A stretch of DNA of 64,000 nt from JAGNRR01 sp965230665 (GCA_965230665.1 CBDDLM010000004.1:2170001-2234000); one strand, 5' to 3'; shown: positions 35,107 to 44,596, numbered from the stretch's first letter. The notes: generated by a model from the letters alone, not told the origin. Numbers and translations are program-made.

Positions 35107-35610
35107 ATGAAGAATACCGGGATAAAGCTCTTTCTACTCGGAATTATATTAGGTTTAAATACCTCCTTTGCGCCCCATCCACTTCATTCCAGTATAGCAG
35201 AAGCACATTGGAAAAAAGATCGAAAGGTAATTGAAGTTAGCGTTGAACTGTTTTTTAATGATTTTGAAACATCGCTGACTCAACATCATGGTCGAGCTAT
35301 TCATCTCTGTCCGGATAATATCGGCAAGCATTCTAAGGCAATTGAAGCGTATTTTCAAGAATATTTTAAGCTTAGTGTGAATGAGCGTAAAAGACAATTT
35401 AAATTAGTCGGTTACGAATGCGAGAGAGATCTGGCCTATGTATATCTGGAATATATAGGTATAAAGAAGTTGAAAAAAGTAACCATTGAAAACAGGTTAC
35501 TCTTTGAAAGCTTCTCGGATCAAACAAATACAGTCCATTTACACGCGAAGGGAGAATCTAATACGCTGTTGACTCATTTAAAAGATCCCATAGCACATTT
35601 GGATTTATAA
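35107..35610 (+). CDS. DUF6702 family exported protein
   Basis: This 167-aa protein starts MKNTGIKLFLLGIILGLN with a signal peptide, then HPLHSSIAEAHWKKDRKVIEVSVELFFNDFE in two parts, the typical DUF6702 opening. Start 35107 is chosen over 35086 because it gives the classic signal. DUF6702 genes in Bacteroidota are often beside M1 peptidase genes, as here (divergent, 82 bp apart), so a joint role at the envelope is likely. The exact function is unknown. Confidence 0.8.
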   Translation: MKNTGIKLFLLGIILGLNTSFAPHPLHSSIAEAHWKKDRKVIEVSVELFFNDFETSLTQHHGRAIHLCPDNIGKHSKAIEAYFQEYFKLSVNERKRQFKLVGYECERDLAYVYLEYIGIKKLKKVTIENRLLFESFSDQTNTVHLHAKGESNTLLTHLKDPIAHLDL

Positions 35611-35834
35611 CAAAGTGGTTAAAGACTTTCAATCCTGTGTTTAAATCGACAATGGAATATCTTTTCGAAATTGTAGAACGAGCTAAGATCCAGCTAACAT
35701 CTAGATTCCAGAACAGCCATTGCCAGTAGACGAAATTGTTTTAGTCATAGTTCTTATTCAGCCAACCTAACTTAAGCAGAGAACAAACAAGAAGAGGAAA
35801 AAATTAAGACATTCGTATAATCAATTTCCTTCCT

Positions 35835-38261
35835 TTAATTGCGATTAGTTTTTTTATTTTTTACATGCTTCTCAAGCCATTGGTCTTGTTCCCACAATAA
35901 ATGAAGAATACTTTCTTTAGAGCGATAGCCATGACTTTCTTTTGGCAACATAACCAGACGTACGGTAGCACCAAGGCCTTTAAGAGCATTAAAGTAACGT
36001 TCACTTTGCATAGGGTAAGTACCCGAATTATTATCAGCTTCTCCATGAACAAGCAGTAAGGGCTGGTTCATTTTTTCAGCGTGCATAAATGGAGACATGG
36101 TATTATATACTTCAGGTGCTTCCCAATAATTTCTTTGTTCACTCTGGAAACCGAATGGAGTCAATGTTCTATTGTAAGCTCCGCTTCTCGCAATTCCTGC
36201 TGCAAATAAGTTGGAGTGGGAGAGTAAGTTGGCTACCATAAAAGCTCCATAGCTATGACCTCCTACGGCTACCTTATTTCTATCAATATACCCCATGTTG
36301 TCAACTGCATCAATGGCAGCCTTGGCGTTTGCTACCAGTTGTTTTCTAAAAGAATCATTAGGCTCTTCATCTCCTTCTCCTACTATAGGGAATGATGCAT
36401 CATCCAATACAGCATAACCTCGAGTAACCCAATAAATCATAGAGCCATAGTAAGGATAAGTGAACGCATTGGGGTTTTTGGTACTTTGCCCTGCACTAGA
36501 TTTGTTTTTAAACTCCGTTGGATAAGCCCATAAAATCATGGGAACCTTTTCCTTTTTGTTTCTATCATATCCAATTGGCAAGTACAAGGTTCCGGAAAGA
36601 TCTAAACCATCTTCTCGTTTGTAGTTAATGACTTCTTTGTGAACGTCCTGAATACTTTTAAATGGATTTTCGAAATGGGTTACCTGAGATAGTTTTCCAT
36701 TTTTAGCGTTCTTAAAATAGTAGTTTGGATACGCCGTAGGTGATTCAATCCTTACCAATAACTCGTTTTTCTTAGGGTCGTAATTTCTAATATCTTCAAC
36801 CTTATCTGTATATTCAGATTGATAGATACGATTCTTTTTCTGAGTTTTTAGATGTACGCGATCCACAAATGGAAACTGTCCTTTTTTAGTATATCCATCA
36901 CCAATTAAAAACGCTTGATTATTCATAATAGTTAATACACGACTGCCCATAGCGTTTCGCTCGGTTACAAAACTTCCAGGGTCGCTATATCTGTCCTGGT
37001 AATTCCTATCTGAAAGCAGAATAGGTTTTTTTGAAACATCGGAGGGGTTAAAAATGTAGGATTTTGTATTTCTTGTATTCCACCAATAGTCATATGCAAT
37101 GGCGACATTATTGTTACCCCATGATATTCCACTAAACCGATTAATCGTTTTTAATATACTTTTTCCATTCGTGTTAAACGGAGCTTCTAGCTGGAATACC
37201 TCATCGCGATATGCTACTTTATTTTCCGGGTCACCACCATCTAATGCCATAGCATAAATTAAAGTTGCAGGTTTATCGCTTCTCCAGCGAAAGTTTCTCT
37301 TTCCAGTTCTTACGGCCATGAAACCTTTGGGAAGATCTTCAATCAACGGAACGCGCAGAACAGTTTCAATCTTCTTACCTTCTTTTGTGTAAATAGTTGT
37401 TTTTGAAGGGAATCGCCTGTAAGGAACTAAGTATGAAAAAGGTTTTTCGACTGTTACCACAAGCACGTAGTTACCGTCAGGTGAAAAAGTGATTGTGGTA
37501 TAAATATCATTGTTCAGCCATTTTTCTTTTGAGCCATTCAATGAAACTTTATATAGCTCAGATCGTGCTAGTTGTTCAAAATTGTGCTCGTCATTTTTGT
37601 TTTTAAGCAAGTCTTGATAGGTTCTGTTTTGAGCTTTTTTTCCATCGTTGACCGAAATGGTGGGTCCAGTTGGAGTCGCCGTTTTAGTATTTATTAAACT
37701 CTTTCTATTCTCCGGCACTACTTTGACTAATAGAGATCTCCCATCTTCGAACCAGTTGATCACATCACCCACATTGGCATTTACATTGGCGGGTGTAATT
37801 TTTGAAACTGAGGCTGAACCAATGTCAAGCACCCAAACTTCTACACCATTTGTTGTAGTATTGGTTAGGGCTATTTTGCTCTGATCGGGTGACCAACGAA
37901 AGTTGGTCAATTTAGGATTTTTCGGTAGACCCTTAACTTGGAGTATGCGCGCTCCTTTTTTATCAAGGTGTTTTATTTTGATATTATTGAAATAGGTTAC
38001 CCTGCTTCCAATATTCGTTTTTGGGTCAATACGTAAACCGCCCAATCGCAATTCTTCTTTGGATAGTTCTTCAATAGATTTATACGAATTCCTATAAAGT
38101 AATATCATATTTTCTTTATGTTCGTCGAGCAGAACACTGGGCGCTCTCGGAACATCTACTAGATCTAGGATCTCTTTAGGTGGTTTTTGGTAGGGGGTAT
38201 TGTCCTGTGCATATGAGCATATTGTCAAAAAGCAGAGCGTAATATGTAATATGTATTTCAT
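35835..38261 (-). CDS. S9-family prolyl oligopeptidase-like peptidase
   Basis: This 808-aa protein has a signal peptide (ILHITLCFLTICSYAQ) and a WD-like beta-propeller (about 50-540). The C-terminal alpha/beta-hydrolase has Ser670 (GGHSYGAF), Asp743 (HGEADNNSG) and His777 (ESHGY) as catalytic triad. The length and layout fit the S9 glutamyl-endopeptidase/dipeptidyl group. It is exported and probably digests peptides in the periplasm or medium. Confidence 0.93.
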   Translation of the reverse strand: MKYILHITLCFLTICSYAQDNTPYQKPPKEILDLVDVPRAPSVLLDEHKENMILLYRNSYKSIEELSKEELRLGGLRIDPKTNIGSRVTYFNNIKIKHLDKKGARILQVKGLPKNPKLTNFRWSPDQSKIALTNTTTNGVEVWVLDIGSASVSKITPANVNANVGDVINWFEDGRSLLVKVVPENRKSLINTKTATPTGPTISVNDGKKAQNRTYQDLLKNKNDEHNFEQLARSELYKVSLNGSKEKWLNNDIYTTITFSPDGNYVLVVTVEKPFSYLVPYRRFPSKTTIYTKEGKKIETVLRVPLIEDLPKGFMAVRTGKRNFRWRSDKPATLIYAMALDGGDPENKVAYRDEVFQLEAPFNTNGKSILKTINRFSGISWGNNNVAIAYDYWWNTRNTKSYIFNPSDVSKKPILLSDRNYQDRYSDPGSFVTERNAMGSRVLTIMNNQAFLIGDGYTKKGQFPFVDRVHLKTQKKNRIYQSEYTDKVEDIRNYDPKKNELLVRIESPTAYPNYYFKNAKNGKLSQVTHFENPFKSIQDVHKEVINYKREDGLDLSGTLYLPIGYDRNKKEKVPMILWAYPTEFKNKSSAGQSTKNPNAFTYPYYGSMIYWVTRGYAVLDDASFPIVGEGDEEPNDSFRKQLVANAKAAIDAVDNMGYIDRNKVAVGGHSYGAFMVANLLSHSNLFAAGIARSGAYNRTLTPFGFQSEQRNYWEAPEVYNTMSPFMHAEKMNQPLLLVHGEADNNSGTYPMQSERYFNALKGLGATVRLVMLPKESHGYRSKESILHLLWEQDQWLEKHVKNKKTNRN

Positions 38262-38392
38262 GATGGATTGTTATTAATGGATAAAGAATATATTGTAATT
38301 GATTTGCTTTAAGTGCTAATTTAGGTAGTTATGGGAAGTTATACTTAAACTCTTTCTTTTATTGTAGTTGTTGATATGGAGACTTGTAGAGC

Positions 38393-38797
38393 TTATTGGA
38401 CTGTTGCACAACATGTTTCTGTTGAACATCTACAGTATTTTAGGTTGTAAAAATGAAGTCCTACTATGGCCAGTGCTGGGAGGTAAATAAATAACTCAGG
38501 GAGTAATCCAGTCTGGAGTCTTTCGTTTAGTATGCTTAATAATAGAAGTGTCCAACTGCTCCACAAGGCAATGCTAATCCATTTTTTGGTCGTGTTCTTA
38601 GTCGCAAAGAAAATAGCGACAAATGATATAACTATGAAAATGTAATCAATAGTTTGCCACCATACAGGGGCATCGGCACAACAAGCTGCGGTACAGGCTT
38701 TAGCTATAAATAAGAAAGGTGTTGCAATACAATGAATCATGCATAATACGCTGGCCACAATTCCGATAGTATCCATTCTTAATGTATGTTCCTTCAT
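38393..38797 (-). CDS. MerC-domain membrane protein
   Basis: This 134-aa protein has four spans and the MerC start MDTIGIVASVLCMIHCIATP with its Cys-x-x-His-Cys. The C-terminus is cysteine-rich (YCRCSTETCC). MerC proteins move metal ions across the inner membrane. It is divergent from a Fur-family gene and shares the control region 38798-38877, so it is probably repressed by that regulator under metal-replete conditions. Confidence 0.88.
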   Translation of the reverse strand: MKEHTLRMDTIGIVASVLCMIHCIATPFLFIAKACTAACCADAPVWWQTIDYIFIVISFVAIFFATKNTTKKWISIALWSSWTLLLLSILNERLQTGLLPELFIYLPALAIVGLHFYNLKYCRCSTETCCATVQ

Positions 38798-38812
38798 TTA
38801 TATCTTCTTAAT

Positions 38813-38863
38813 GCAACTAAGTTGCGAATGTATAGAATAAATTTGTATTTGCAACTAAGTTGC
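38813..38863. promoter_or_regulatory. two palindromic operators between merC and the Fur-family gene
   Basis: GCAACTAAGTTGC occurs twice, at 38813-38825 and 38851-38863. Each is a perfect 6-1-6 palindrome, and the centres are 38 bp apart. The second is flanked by TT and AT to give TTGCAACTAAGTTGCAT. TAAATTTG at 38838-38845, between them, fits the Bacteroidota -7 element. They are the likely binding sites of the Fur-family protein. Confidence 0.75.
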
Positions 38864-38877
38864 ATTAATTTTATCTT

Positions 38878-39258
38878 GTGGGAATCATTAGAAAGACTAA
38901 ATCTGTAAAAACTTTACTTGGGGTGTTTGAAGAAACAAATCAAGCCATATCAGTGGTAGAGCTTGTAGAGCGGCTTCAACAAGAAATGAATAAGACCACG
39001 GTATATCGAATTTTGGAGCGCTTAGAAGATGAAGGTGAACTGCATTCCTTTATAGGAAAAGATGGATTGAAATGGTGTGCTAAATGCAAGGGATGTTCAT
39101 CTTCACAGCATACAGATGCCCATCCCCATTTTCAATGTCGGGACTGTGGTAAGACGGAATGCCTAACGATTAGCATGACCATTCCTTCTGTTCCGAATCA
39201 CAAAATAGATTCTGCGGAGCTGTTGTTAACGGGCCAATGTGCTGATTGTATTTCTTAG
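38878..39258 (+). CDS. Fur-family transcriptional regulator (probably Zur-type)
   Basis: This 126-aa protein starts with GTG. The winged helix includes AISVVELVERLQQEMNKTTVYRILERLEDEG. The metal-binding part has HTDAHPHFQCRDCGKTECL and a final CADC, giving the two CxxC pairs of the structural zinc site. It is a metal-dependent repressor. Its neighbour merC and the GCAAC-palindromes point to zinc or a related metal. The start at 38878 lies 14 bases past the second operator. Confidence 0.85.
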   Translation: MGIIRKTKSVKTLLGVFEETNQAISVVELVERLQQEMNKTTVYRILERLEDEGELHSFIGKDGLKWCAKCKGCSSSQHTDAHPHFQCRDCGKTECLTISMTIPSVPNHKIDSAELLLTGQCADCIS

Positions 39259-39343
39259 TATGAACCCTCTGTTTTATGGTAGTTACGGATAATACCAATG
39301 AGATAGGAAAAAGTTTTAAAATACTTGATCTTTTACTTCATAC

Positions 39344-39946
39344 CTAAACAGCTACTTCTGTTTCATGTTCAGGACAATCTACTCGTATTTCGTTTTCAGC
39401 TAGTGTCCTTTTTAGGAGGGTGCAATAATGAATTCCGTTATCCTGTCGATAGTGGGAGCAGGTAAAACACATTCTTTGAACAGTGATGATACCTGATTTA
39501 TTCAAATCATAAATCAATTTGAGCAATCCATTAAGCATTACGTTTTTTTGTTCTTTAGTTAGTTCATCAATCGGTTTCTCTATAGAAGAGGCAAAGAGCG
39601 ATGTTTTTCTCGCTATTTTTTTACCTTGATGTGTTAGAGATAAACTATAACTTCTGGCATCGGCTGGATCAGTTTCTTTGGTAACTAATTCCTTAGCTAG
39701 TAGAACTTTTACGCTGTCACTAACAGTGGCCTTAGTCATGTTGAATTCGGTCGCCAAGTAACTTACTTTGCATTTTTCAGACGAATGGAATTGTATAAAA
39801 ATCAAGATCTGAATTTGAATTGGGCTTAATGCGTTTTCTTTACTTTCATTCCAAAGTAAAACTCTGAAGGCCTCAGAAACTCGTTCTAAGGCCACGACAA
39901 TCTTACTCTCAATTTTTTGTTCTTTTTGATCAAAGGGTGATTTCAT
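39344..39946 (-). CDS. MarR-family regulator with a C-terminal cysteine cluster
   Basis: This 200-aa protein starts MKSPFDQKEQKIESK; the earlier start at 39997 lies inside the palindrome and is rejected. The winged helix reads ALSPIQIQILIFIQFH, CKVSYLATEFNMTKATVSDSV, then DARSYSLSLT. Beyond the usual MarR length it adds MCFTCSHYRQDNGIHYC...DCPEH, a Cys4-type cluster that may bind zinc or sense thiols. It probably controls the next two genes upstream, which carry the same AGGATCC-like motif. Confidence 0.85.
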   Translation of the reverse strand: MKSPFDQKEQKIESKIVVALERVSEAFRVLLWNESKENALSPIQIQILIFIQFHSSEKCKVSYLATEFNMTKATVSDSVKVLLAKELVTKETDPADARSYSLSLTHQGKKIARKTSLFASSIEKPIDELTKEQKNVMLNGLLKLIYDLNKSGIITVQRMCFTCSHYRQDNGIHYCTLLKRTLAENEIRVDCPEHETEVAV

Positions 39947-39960
39947 CTTTTTTGTTAAAA

Positions 39961-39995
39961 GCCCTGTAAAGATAGGGATCCTAACTTTACAGGGC
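39961..39995. promoter_or_regulatory. palindrome, operator of the MarR gene and terminator of the upstream gene
   Basis: GCCCTGTAAAG (39961-39971) and CTTTACAGGGC (39985-39995) form a perfect 11-bp stem. On the - strand TTTT follows, fitting a terminator for 40004-40723. The loop includes AGGGATCCTAACT, a variant of the motif seen at 40762 and 41065, so it may also be an autoregulatory operator. Confidence 0.65.
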
Positions 39996-40003
39996 AAACA
40001 TGC

Positions 40004-40723
40004 TTACTTTACCTTGTATGGTAAGGACAAATTACCGCTTGCAATTGTATAGACTTTATAAACACCGAGCATAGGTTTTTGTTTATCTTCTGTATTTACC
40101 TGCATATAAGCTCCTACACCATCATAAGAGAAATCGGTTTTATTGTTTATACGATAGTCTGGTACAACGACTCTTATTGTATTGCCCTTTGTAATAACTT
40201 GGAATCCGGGAGAATCCATATACATGGGCATACCTGGATTAGTTGGAGGTAAAATGACGCTCTGATCTCCTTTCTTAAATTGTTTTACAGCTAATCCGCC
40301 AGCAACGCGTTTGTCTTTTACTAAAACAACCCAATGCGGATGCCAAACAATTCCATCGTTTGTATAATTGCGATCCTGATTTTCATCCCAAATTGGGGTG
40401 TCATCAAAATCAGGGTGGGAGGTTAGGGCAAGAGCAACGATACCCTCTGTGGTACCAAAACCTACATCTGTTGACTTTAATGTCGTGGGGAATACATACC
40501 CTAATACTGGGGCTCCATTTAGTTGTCCTGCTGGTGTGGGTGTTGTTTTTCCTGCTGTTCCCTTTACCGTAATTTCCCAAACCGTGGCAGCTATTTCGGG
40601 TAGGTGTTTTACACGTACACTTTTAACCTGGAAATCATCGTTGTTGTAGTTTTTGCAGTTATCGCAAGCAATAACTTGTATTGTTGTAAAAATGGCTAAG
40701 GCCAATAGAATCAATTGTTTCAT
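40004..40723 (-). CDS. exported protein of unknown function
   Basis: This 239-aa protein has a signal peptide (MKQLILLALAIFTTIQVIACDN). The mature part is beta-rich, with VWEITVKGTAG, GIVALALTSHPDFDDTP and NDGIVWHPHWVVLV. No catalytic pattern was recognised. It has the AAGGAATCCTAACTAGTT motif before it and is probably regulated by the MarR-type protein next door. It is in line with a thioredoxin-like gene, suggesting a role in thiol or oxidative stress at the envelope. Confidence 0.7.
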   Translation of the reverse strand: MKQLILLALAIFTTIQVIACDNCKNYNNDDFQVKSVRVKHLPEIAATVWEITVKGTAGKTTPTPAGQLNGAPVLGYVFPTTLKSTDVGFGTTEGIVALALTSHPDFDDTPIWDENQDRNYTNDGIVWHPHWVVLVKDKRVAGGLAVKQFKKGDQSVILPPTNPGMPMYMDSPGFQVITKGNTIRVVVPDYRINNKTDFSYDGVGAYMQVNTEDKQKPMLGVYKVYTIASGNLSLPYKVK

Positions 40724-40737
40724 TTTTTTAATTTTTA

Positions 40738-40780
40738 AACTAGTTAGGAGATTAAATAAATAAGGAATCCTAACTAGTTA
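40738..40780. promoter_or_regulatory. operator of the exported-protein gene
   Basis: AACTAGTTAGGA (40738-40749) recurs inverted as TCCTAACTAGTT (40768-40779), 18 bases apart. The right arm adjoins AAGGAATCCTAAC (from 40763), the motif also found at 41065-41078 and in variant form at 39974. It is a plausible MarR binding site. Confidence 0.65.
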
Positions 40781-40792
40781 GATTAAATTTTT

Positions 40793-41026
40793 TTATCCTT
40801 TTACATCTTCCATGGAAGCACCAAAGTTTAAGTGTAATACATTACCTGTTGGAGTAAGCAGGGCTGGAACTGATTTTATGCCCGCTTGTTCTGCTTCTAA
40901 GATACGCTGACGTTCTTCACCGATATGAACAATCTCTACATTGTTCTCGCCAATAAGGTTCACGATTTCTTGTTCTGCACTTACGCATACTGGACAACCA
41001 GCATGGTAGAAAATTGATTTTGTCAT
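40793..41026 (-). CDS. thioredoxin/glutaredoxin-like small protein
   Basis: This 77-aa protein carries the redox motif Cys-Pro-Val-Cys (FYHAGCPVCVSAE) and the cis-Pro segment IKSVPALLT. Its length fits a minimal glutaredoxin fold. It should reduce disulfides in the cytoplasm. The repeated AAGGAATCCTAA motif upstream links it to the MarR regulator. Confidence 0.82.
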   Translation of the reverse strand: MTKSIFYHAGCPVCVSAEQEIVNLIGENNVEIVHIGEERQRILEAEQAGIKSVPALLTPTGNVLHLNFGASMEDVKG

Positions 41027-41064
41027 TTTGTATGTTTTATTGTTATTGATAGGACAAATATAGT

Positions 41065-41078
41065 AAGGAATCCTAATT
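41065..41078. promoter_or_regulatory. motif shared with the neighbouring operator
   Basis: AAGGAATCCTAATT lies about 40 bases before the thioredoxin-like gene. It matches AAGGAATCCTAACT at 40763-40776 except at one position. Likely recognised by the same regulator. Confidence 0.55.
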
Positions 41079-41163
41079 AAATAAATATTTCGACTGCTAT
41101 TTATTTATTCTAATGATCGAACGATGGATTACTTTTAGTATTTAAAAGGGGGGATAAATGGGT

Positions 41164-42081
41164 TTATTCCATCAAAAAATCGTCTAAATCATATTGCAGT
41201 TTTGGCCTCAATTCCTTTCTAATTTTGGCGATATCGAGTTCTGATGGCAAGGTGACATAATCAATGGACTGTTTAGTCAATGCGATTGATATATTAAAAA
41301 ATGCTGCAAGACGAACAAGCCCATGTACTAAAGGAATCGGTATGGACAAGAATTTAACATTGGTCGATTCTTTTTCACCCAATGCTCTGAAAACATTTCG
41401 TAGGTTATAGTTTCTTGCATCTGCTACATTGTAAATCTTAACTCCTTGCTCTTTATTTTGGATGCATAATTTTATGCATTCAACAAGATTATCAATATGT
41501 GTAAGAGAATTTGAAACGCTTAAATTACCGGGCACAATAAAGTATCCCTTTTTTAATCGACTCATGATGCGAGGGTATAATTTTTGATCACCTAGGCCAT
41601 ATATGGCACGAGGTCGTAAAATGTAGATGGAGTTTATACCTGATTCCCTCACTATTTCTTCTGCTTTTAATTTAGTCCTACCGTAATCTGAAATGTCGGG
41701 TGTAAGTACGGCATCAACTTCTCTCGCTATCGAAAATTTCTTAAAATTATACACTGATGCCGATGAGATGTAAAGGAACATGATGCAATTTTCCAAATGA
41801 CGGATCAAATTTTCAGTACCATGTACGTTGTGCTCTGTTAGTTCTTCGAAGCTTGACGTATCCTCAGCCAAACCAGCGCAATGAATACAAATATCGCATG
41901 ACCAGTTTTGATCTAACATGTTCAGATCTATAGGAATATATTCTATTCCAAGTTGTTTGATTTCATCAGGGCAATTTCGTCGACCTGTGGCAAGCACTTT
42001 TATGTGCTGCATTGTAGCAAGTTGTTTTACGACTTGACCTCCTACAAATCCACTTGCCCCTGTAACCAATACTTTTACCAT
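41164..42081 (-). CDS. NAD-dependent epimerase/dehydratase, OleD-like
   Basis: This 305-aa short-chain extended dehydrogenase has the NAD(P) motif VTGASGFVGGQVV (GxxGxxG), YISSASVYN, and YGRTK (catalytic Tyr-Lys). It should reduce a beta-keto group or modify a sugar. It is the last gene of a four-gene cluster and overlaps the OleC-like gene by 7 bp. In ole clusters OleD reduces the 2-alkyl-3-ketoacid made by OleA; the cluster context makes that the first guess here. Confidence 0.78.
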   Translation of the reverse strand: MVKVLVTGASGFVGGQVVKQLATMQHIKVLATGRRNCPDEIKQLGIEYIPIDLNMLDQNWSCDICIHCAGLAEDTSSFEELTEHNVHGTENLIRHLENCIMFLYISSASVYNFKKFSIAREVDAVLTPDISDYGRTKLKAEEIVRESGINSIYILRPRAIYGLGDQKLYPRIMSRLKKGYFIVPGNLSVSNSLTHIDNLVECIKLCIQNKEQGVKIYNVADARNYNLRNVFRALGEKESTNVKFLSIPIPLVHGLVRLAAFFNISIALTKQSIDYVTLPSELDIAKIRKELRPKLQYDLDDFLME

Positions 42082-43613
42082 ACTGTTTCCTTCTCAAGCT
42101 GAAGGCGCATTTTTTTTCTATCTACTTTATTCTGCCGTCCAAATCGTTCCAATTGTTTAAAAATAACTTGATCTGGCAAGGCCTCTTTATCAATAGAAAA
42201 TTTCCCATGGGTAATTAAAGATAAAATATCTTCTTTTTTCAAATTTTCTTCACCTTCTATGATTAAGTACACTATTTCATCTTCACGTTTAGGATCATAT
42301 AATCCAATTAAGACAGCTTCAGTAATACCCGGTATTTTATTTATGGTCGGTTCATAAAGTCCAGGATAGATATTAAAATTACCTCGGATAATCATATCCT
42401 TCTTACGACCTATTAATATCAAATTTCCATGCTCATCTATTTTGCCAAGGTCTCCACTCCAGTGAATTTTATTGGAATCACTTATGTTCCAGTAATTTTT
42501 GAATTTTTGGTTTGAGTCAACTCCTACTTCCCCATCAGAGCCTATATGTAGTTCTACACCAGGAAATGGCTTACCAACAAGGTCTCCACTTCCCGTATAG
42601 TTTATTTTTTCGCTACCATCTTGTATGCAAACCATTAAGTTCTCGGTCATACCATAAAGACAATTCAGACGAGCGTTATTGGCTACAGTTTCTATTTTTT
42701 TAAGAAAAGAAGCATGAACAGGTGCTGAACCAAAATAGAAATTTTTTATGCATTCTGGAAAATGAGCCTCTTCATTTCTTAGATAATTCATAGTTGGCAC
42801 GAAGTCACTTGGAGGACCGAAAATGGTAGTGATTTGATGCTTTTCAATGAATGCAATTTTCTGACTTGGGGTCAACTCATTATCCCACAGGTATACTTCA
42901 CGACCTGCATTTACTCCGAGTAGCATAAAGTGTGGTAAATGTGTGGCTATGCGTTCGTCACCCTTTTCGTATAACAAATTAGTTAATAGAGTCATTGTTT
43001 GATTTAGGCTAGCGTAGGTGTGAACAACACCTTTTGGTTCAGATAAAGTACCACTTGTATAGGTAATCAAAAAATCTGATGTATCCTTTGTGTCTTCGGT
43101 AATATTTATTCGAGCATTCGTTTTTCTGCGATAGTTAAGATGAATATGTTTTGAAAAAATAGGTAACTTTTTGCCCAAAGTAAAGATGTTGGCTCCGATA
43201 GATTTTGGAAACAAGGGTAGGGTAGGTTTTAAACGAGCGAGTAAGTAACGAATGATTGGATGTTCATTTAATAGGATCAACCTGCTATCTACAAAAGCAT
43301 GTTGGGGCTTAAATTGTTGGAGTTTTGCACGATAATTATCACGTCCCATTTCAGGGTCAATGATAGATACAATTGTGCCAACCAACATATTGGCATACAT
43401 CAACATGAGGAATTCGGCTCCAGGTCTTAGAGCAATAACTACACGATCTCCTTCTTGCACCTTCGACCGTTTTAATTGTTTTGCTAAATTGATACTGCCC
43501 TGTATAAGTTCGTCGGCGGTAAATACTTTTTCGTTTTCTACCAATAACTTTTTCGAAGGCGGTAGTTGCGAGAGCATCTTAAAAAATAGACTTTCTTTTA
43601 ATTCGATTACCAT
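42075..43613 (-). CDS. AMP-binding ligase, OleC-like
   Basis: This 512-aa adenylate-forming enzyme has the P-loop LITYTSGTLSEPKGVVHTY, YGMTE (A5 motif), and GDLGKIDEHGNLILIGRKKDMI (A7/A8). It lacks a linked carrier domain. OleC relatives turn beta-hydroxy acids into beta-lactones with ATP. The gene overlaps its neighbours by 7 bp on each side. An ordinary fatty acid-CoA or -AMP ligase remains possible. Confidence 0.8.
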   Translation of the reverse strand: MVIELKESLFFKMLSQLPPSKKLLVENEKVFTADELIQGSINLAKQLKRSKVQEGDRVVIALRPGAEFLMLMYANMLVGTIVSIIDPEMGRDNYRAKLQQFKPQHAFVDSRLILLNEHPIIRYLLARLKPTLPLFPKSIGANIFTLGKKLPIFSKHIHLNYRRKTNARINITEDTKDTSDFLITYTSGTLSEPKGVVHTYASLNQTMTLLTNLLYEKGDERIATHLPHFMLLGVNAGREVYLWDNELTPSQKIAFIEKHQITTIFGPPSDFVPTMNYLRNEEAHFPECIKNFYFGSAPVHASFLKKIETVANNARLNCLYGMTENLMVCIQDGSEKINYTGSGDLVGKPFPGVELHIGSDGEVGVDSNQKFKNYWNISDSNKIHWSGDLGKIDEHGNLILIGRKKDMIIRGNFNIYPGLYEPTINKIPGITEAVLIGLYDPKREDEIVYLIIEGEENLKKEDILSLITHGKFSIDKEALPDQVIFKQLERFGRQNKVDRKKMRLQLEKETVW

Positions 43614-44596
43614 GTCACCAGTTGGATGGAGATACTGATACCGGCGGCTAAACCAATGATCATGAGTTGATCTCCTTTTTTTAGTTGTTTATCTATAACT
43701 GCTTGGTGTAATGCTAATGGTATCGATGCCGCTGCAGTATTGCCATAGCGTTCAAAAGTGCTTATGCATTTTGTATAAGGAACACCGAGAGCATTTGCAA
43801 TATTTTGAGTAGAGGTTACAGATACTTGATGACAAGCTAGGCAATCAATATCGTCAATATCCCATTTACTTTCTTGTATCCAACGCAATACATAGGGAAG
43901 AGCTTCGGTCTCAAATACATCGTTCATTTCAGATGTTTTTCCTTCAAAGAAATACTTGTCAGAATTTCTGAAATATCTTGATCCACCTCCAGCAACTGTA
44001 CAAAGGTCCCAATGTAGGCCCCATGTCATAGCCTTTTGAAAATGAATTTTACTGCCACCGCTTGCATTAATTAATAGTGCTGCCCCTGCATCACCTAGGC
44101 TATAGCCTGGCAGACATTTCATTAAATGTTGATTATCTCTAGGGTTAAAGTTTATAACCTGACTTAATTTTTCACCATTAACGATTAGTATATTGGAGTA
44201 CATTCCAGCACGGATATAGGCTGTTGCAACTTCCATTGCAGATACTACGCTGTTGCAGGCATTCTTGATATCCATGGCCGCGCAATGCAGACCTAGCTTT
44301 TGTTGAACAATATTGGCCGTCGCTGGCTCAATTAGATCAGATGATGCAGCAGCAAAGATGAGTAAATCAATTTTCGTTGCTGTTCTTTTTACAATGATTT
44401 CGCCTGCGGAACATGCTAGGTCGCTTACTTGTGTATCATCATGAGCAAAATGTCGAAATTCATTGCCAAATATTTTTTTGATCAACCCTTTTTTTATTGC
44501 ATGACCACCTACCAAAATACGTTCTTCTATGGCGTGGTTATCCAGTTGTTGTTCTGGCAGGAAAATAGCGAGGTCAGCGATATATACTTCCTTCAT
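43607..44596 (-). CDS. 3-oxoacyl-ACP synthase III-type enzyme, OleA-like
   Basis: This 329-aa thiolase-fold enzyme has Cys114 (IKNACNSVVSA), His256 (ACHQVSV) and Asn286 (ERYGNTAAAS), the catalytic set of the KAS III/OleA group. Start 44596 (MKEVYIADLAIFLPEQ) gives the usual N-terminus; the earlier start at 44641 lies within the previous gene. In this context it may join two fatty acyl chains, as OleA does, or load a starter unit. It overlaps the AurF-like gene by 4 bp. Confidence 0.85.
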   Translation of the reverse strand: MKEVYIADLAIFLPEQQLDNHAIEERILVGGHAIKKGLIKKIFGNEFRHFAHDDTQVSDLACSAGEIIVKRTATKIDLLIFAAASSDLIEPATANIVQQKLGLHCAAMDIKNACNSVVSAMEVATAYIRAGMYSNILIVNGEKLSQVINFNPRDNQHLMKCLPGYSLGDAGAALLINASGGSKIHFQKAMTWGLHWDLCTVAGGGSRYFRNSDKYFFEGKTSEMNDVFETEALPYVLRWIQESKWDIDDIDCLACHQVSVTSTQNIANALGVPYTKCISTFERYGNTAAASIPLALHQAVIDKQLKKGDQLMIIGLAAGISISIQLVTW

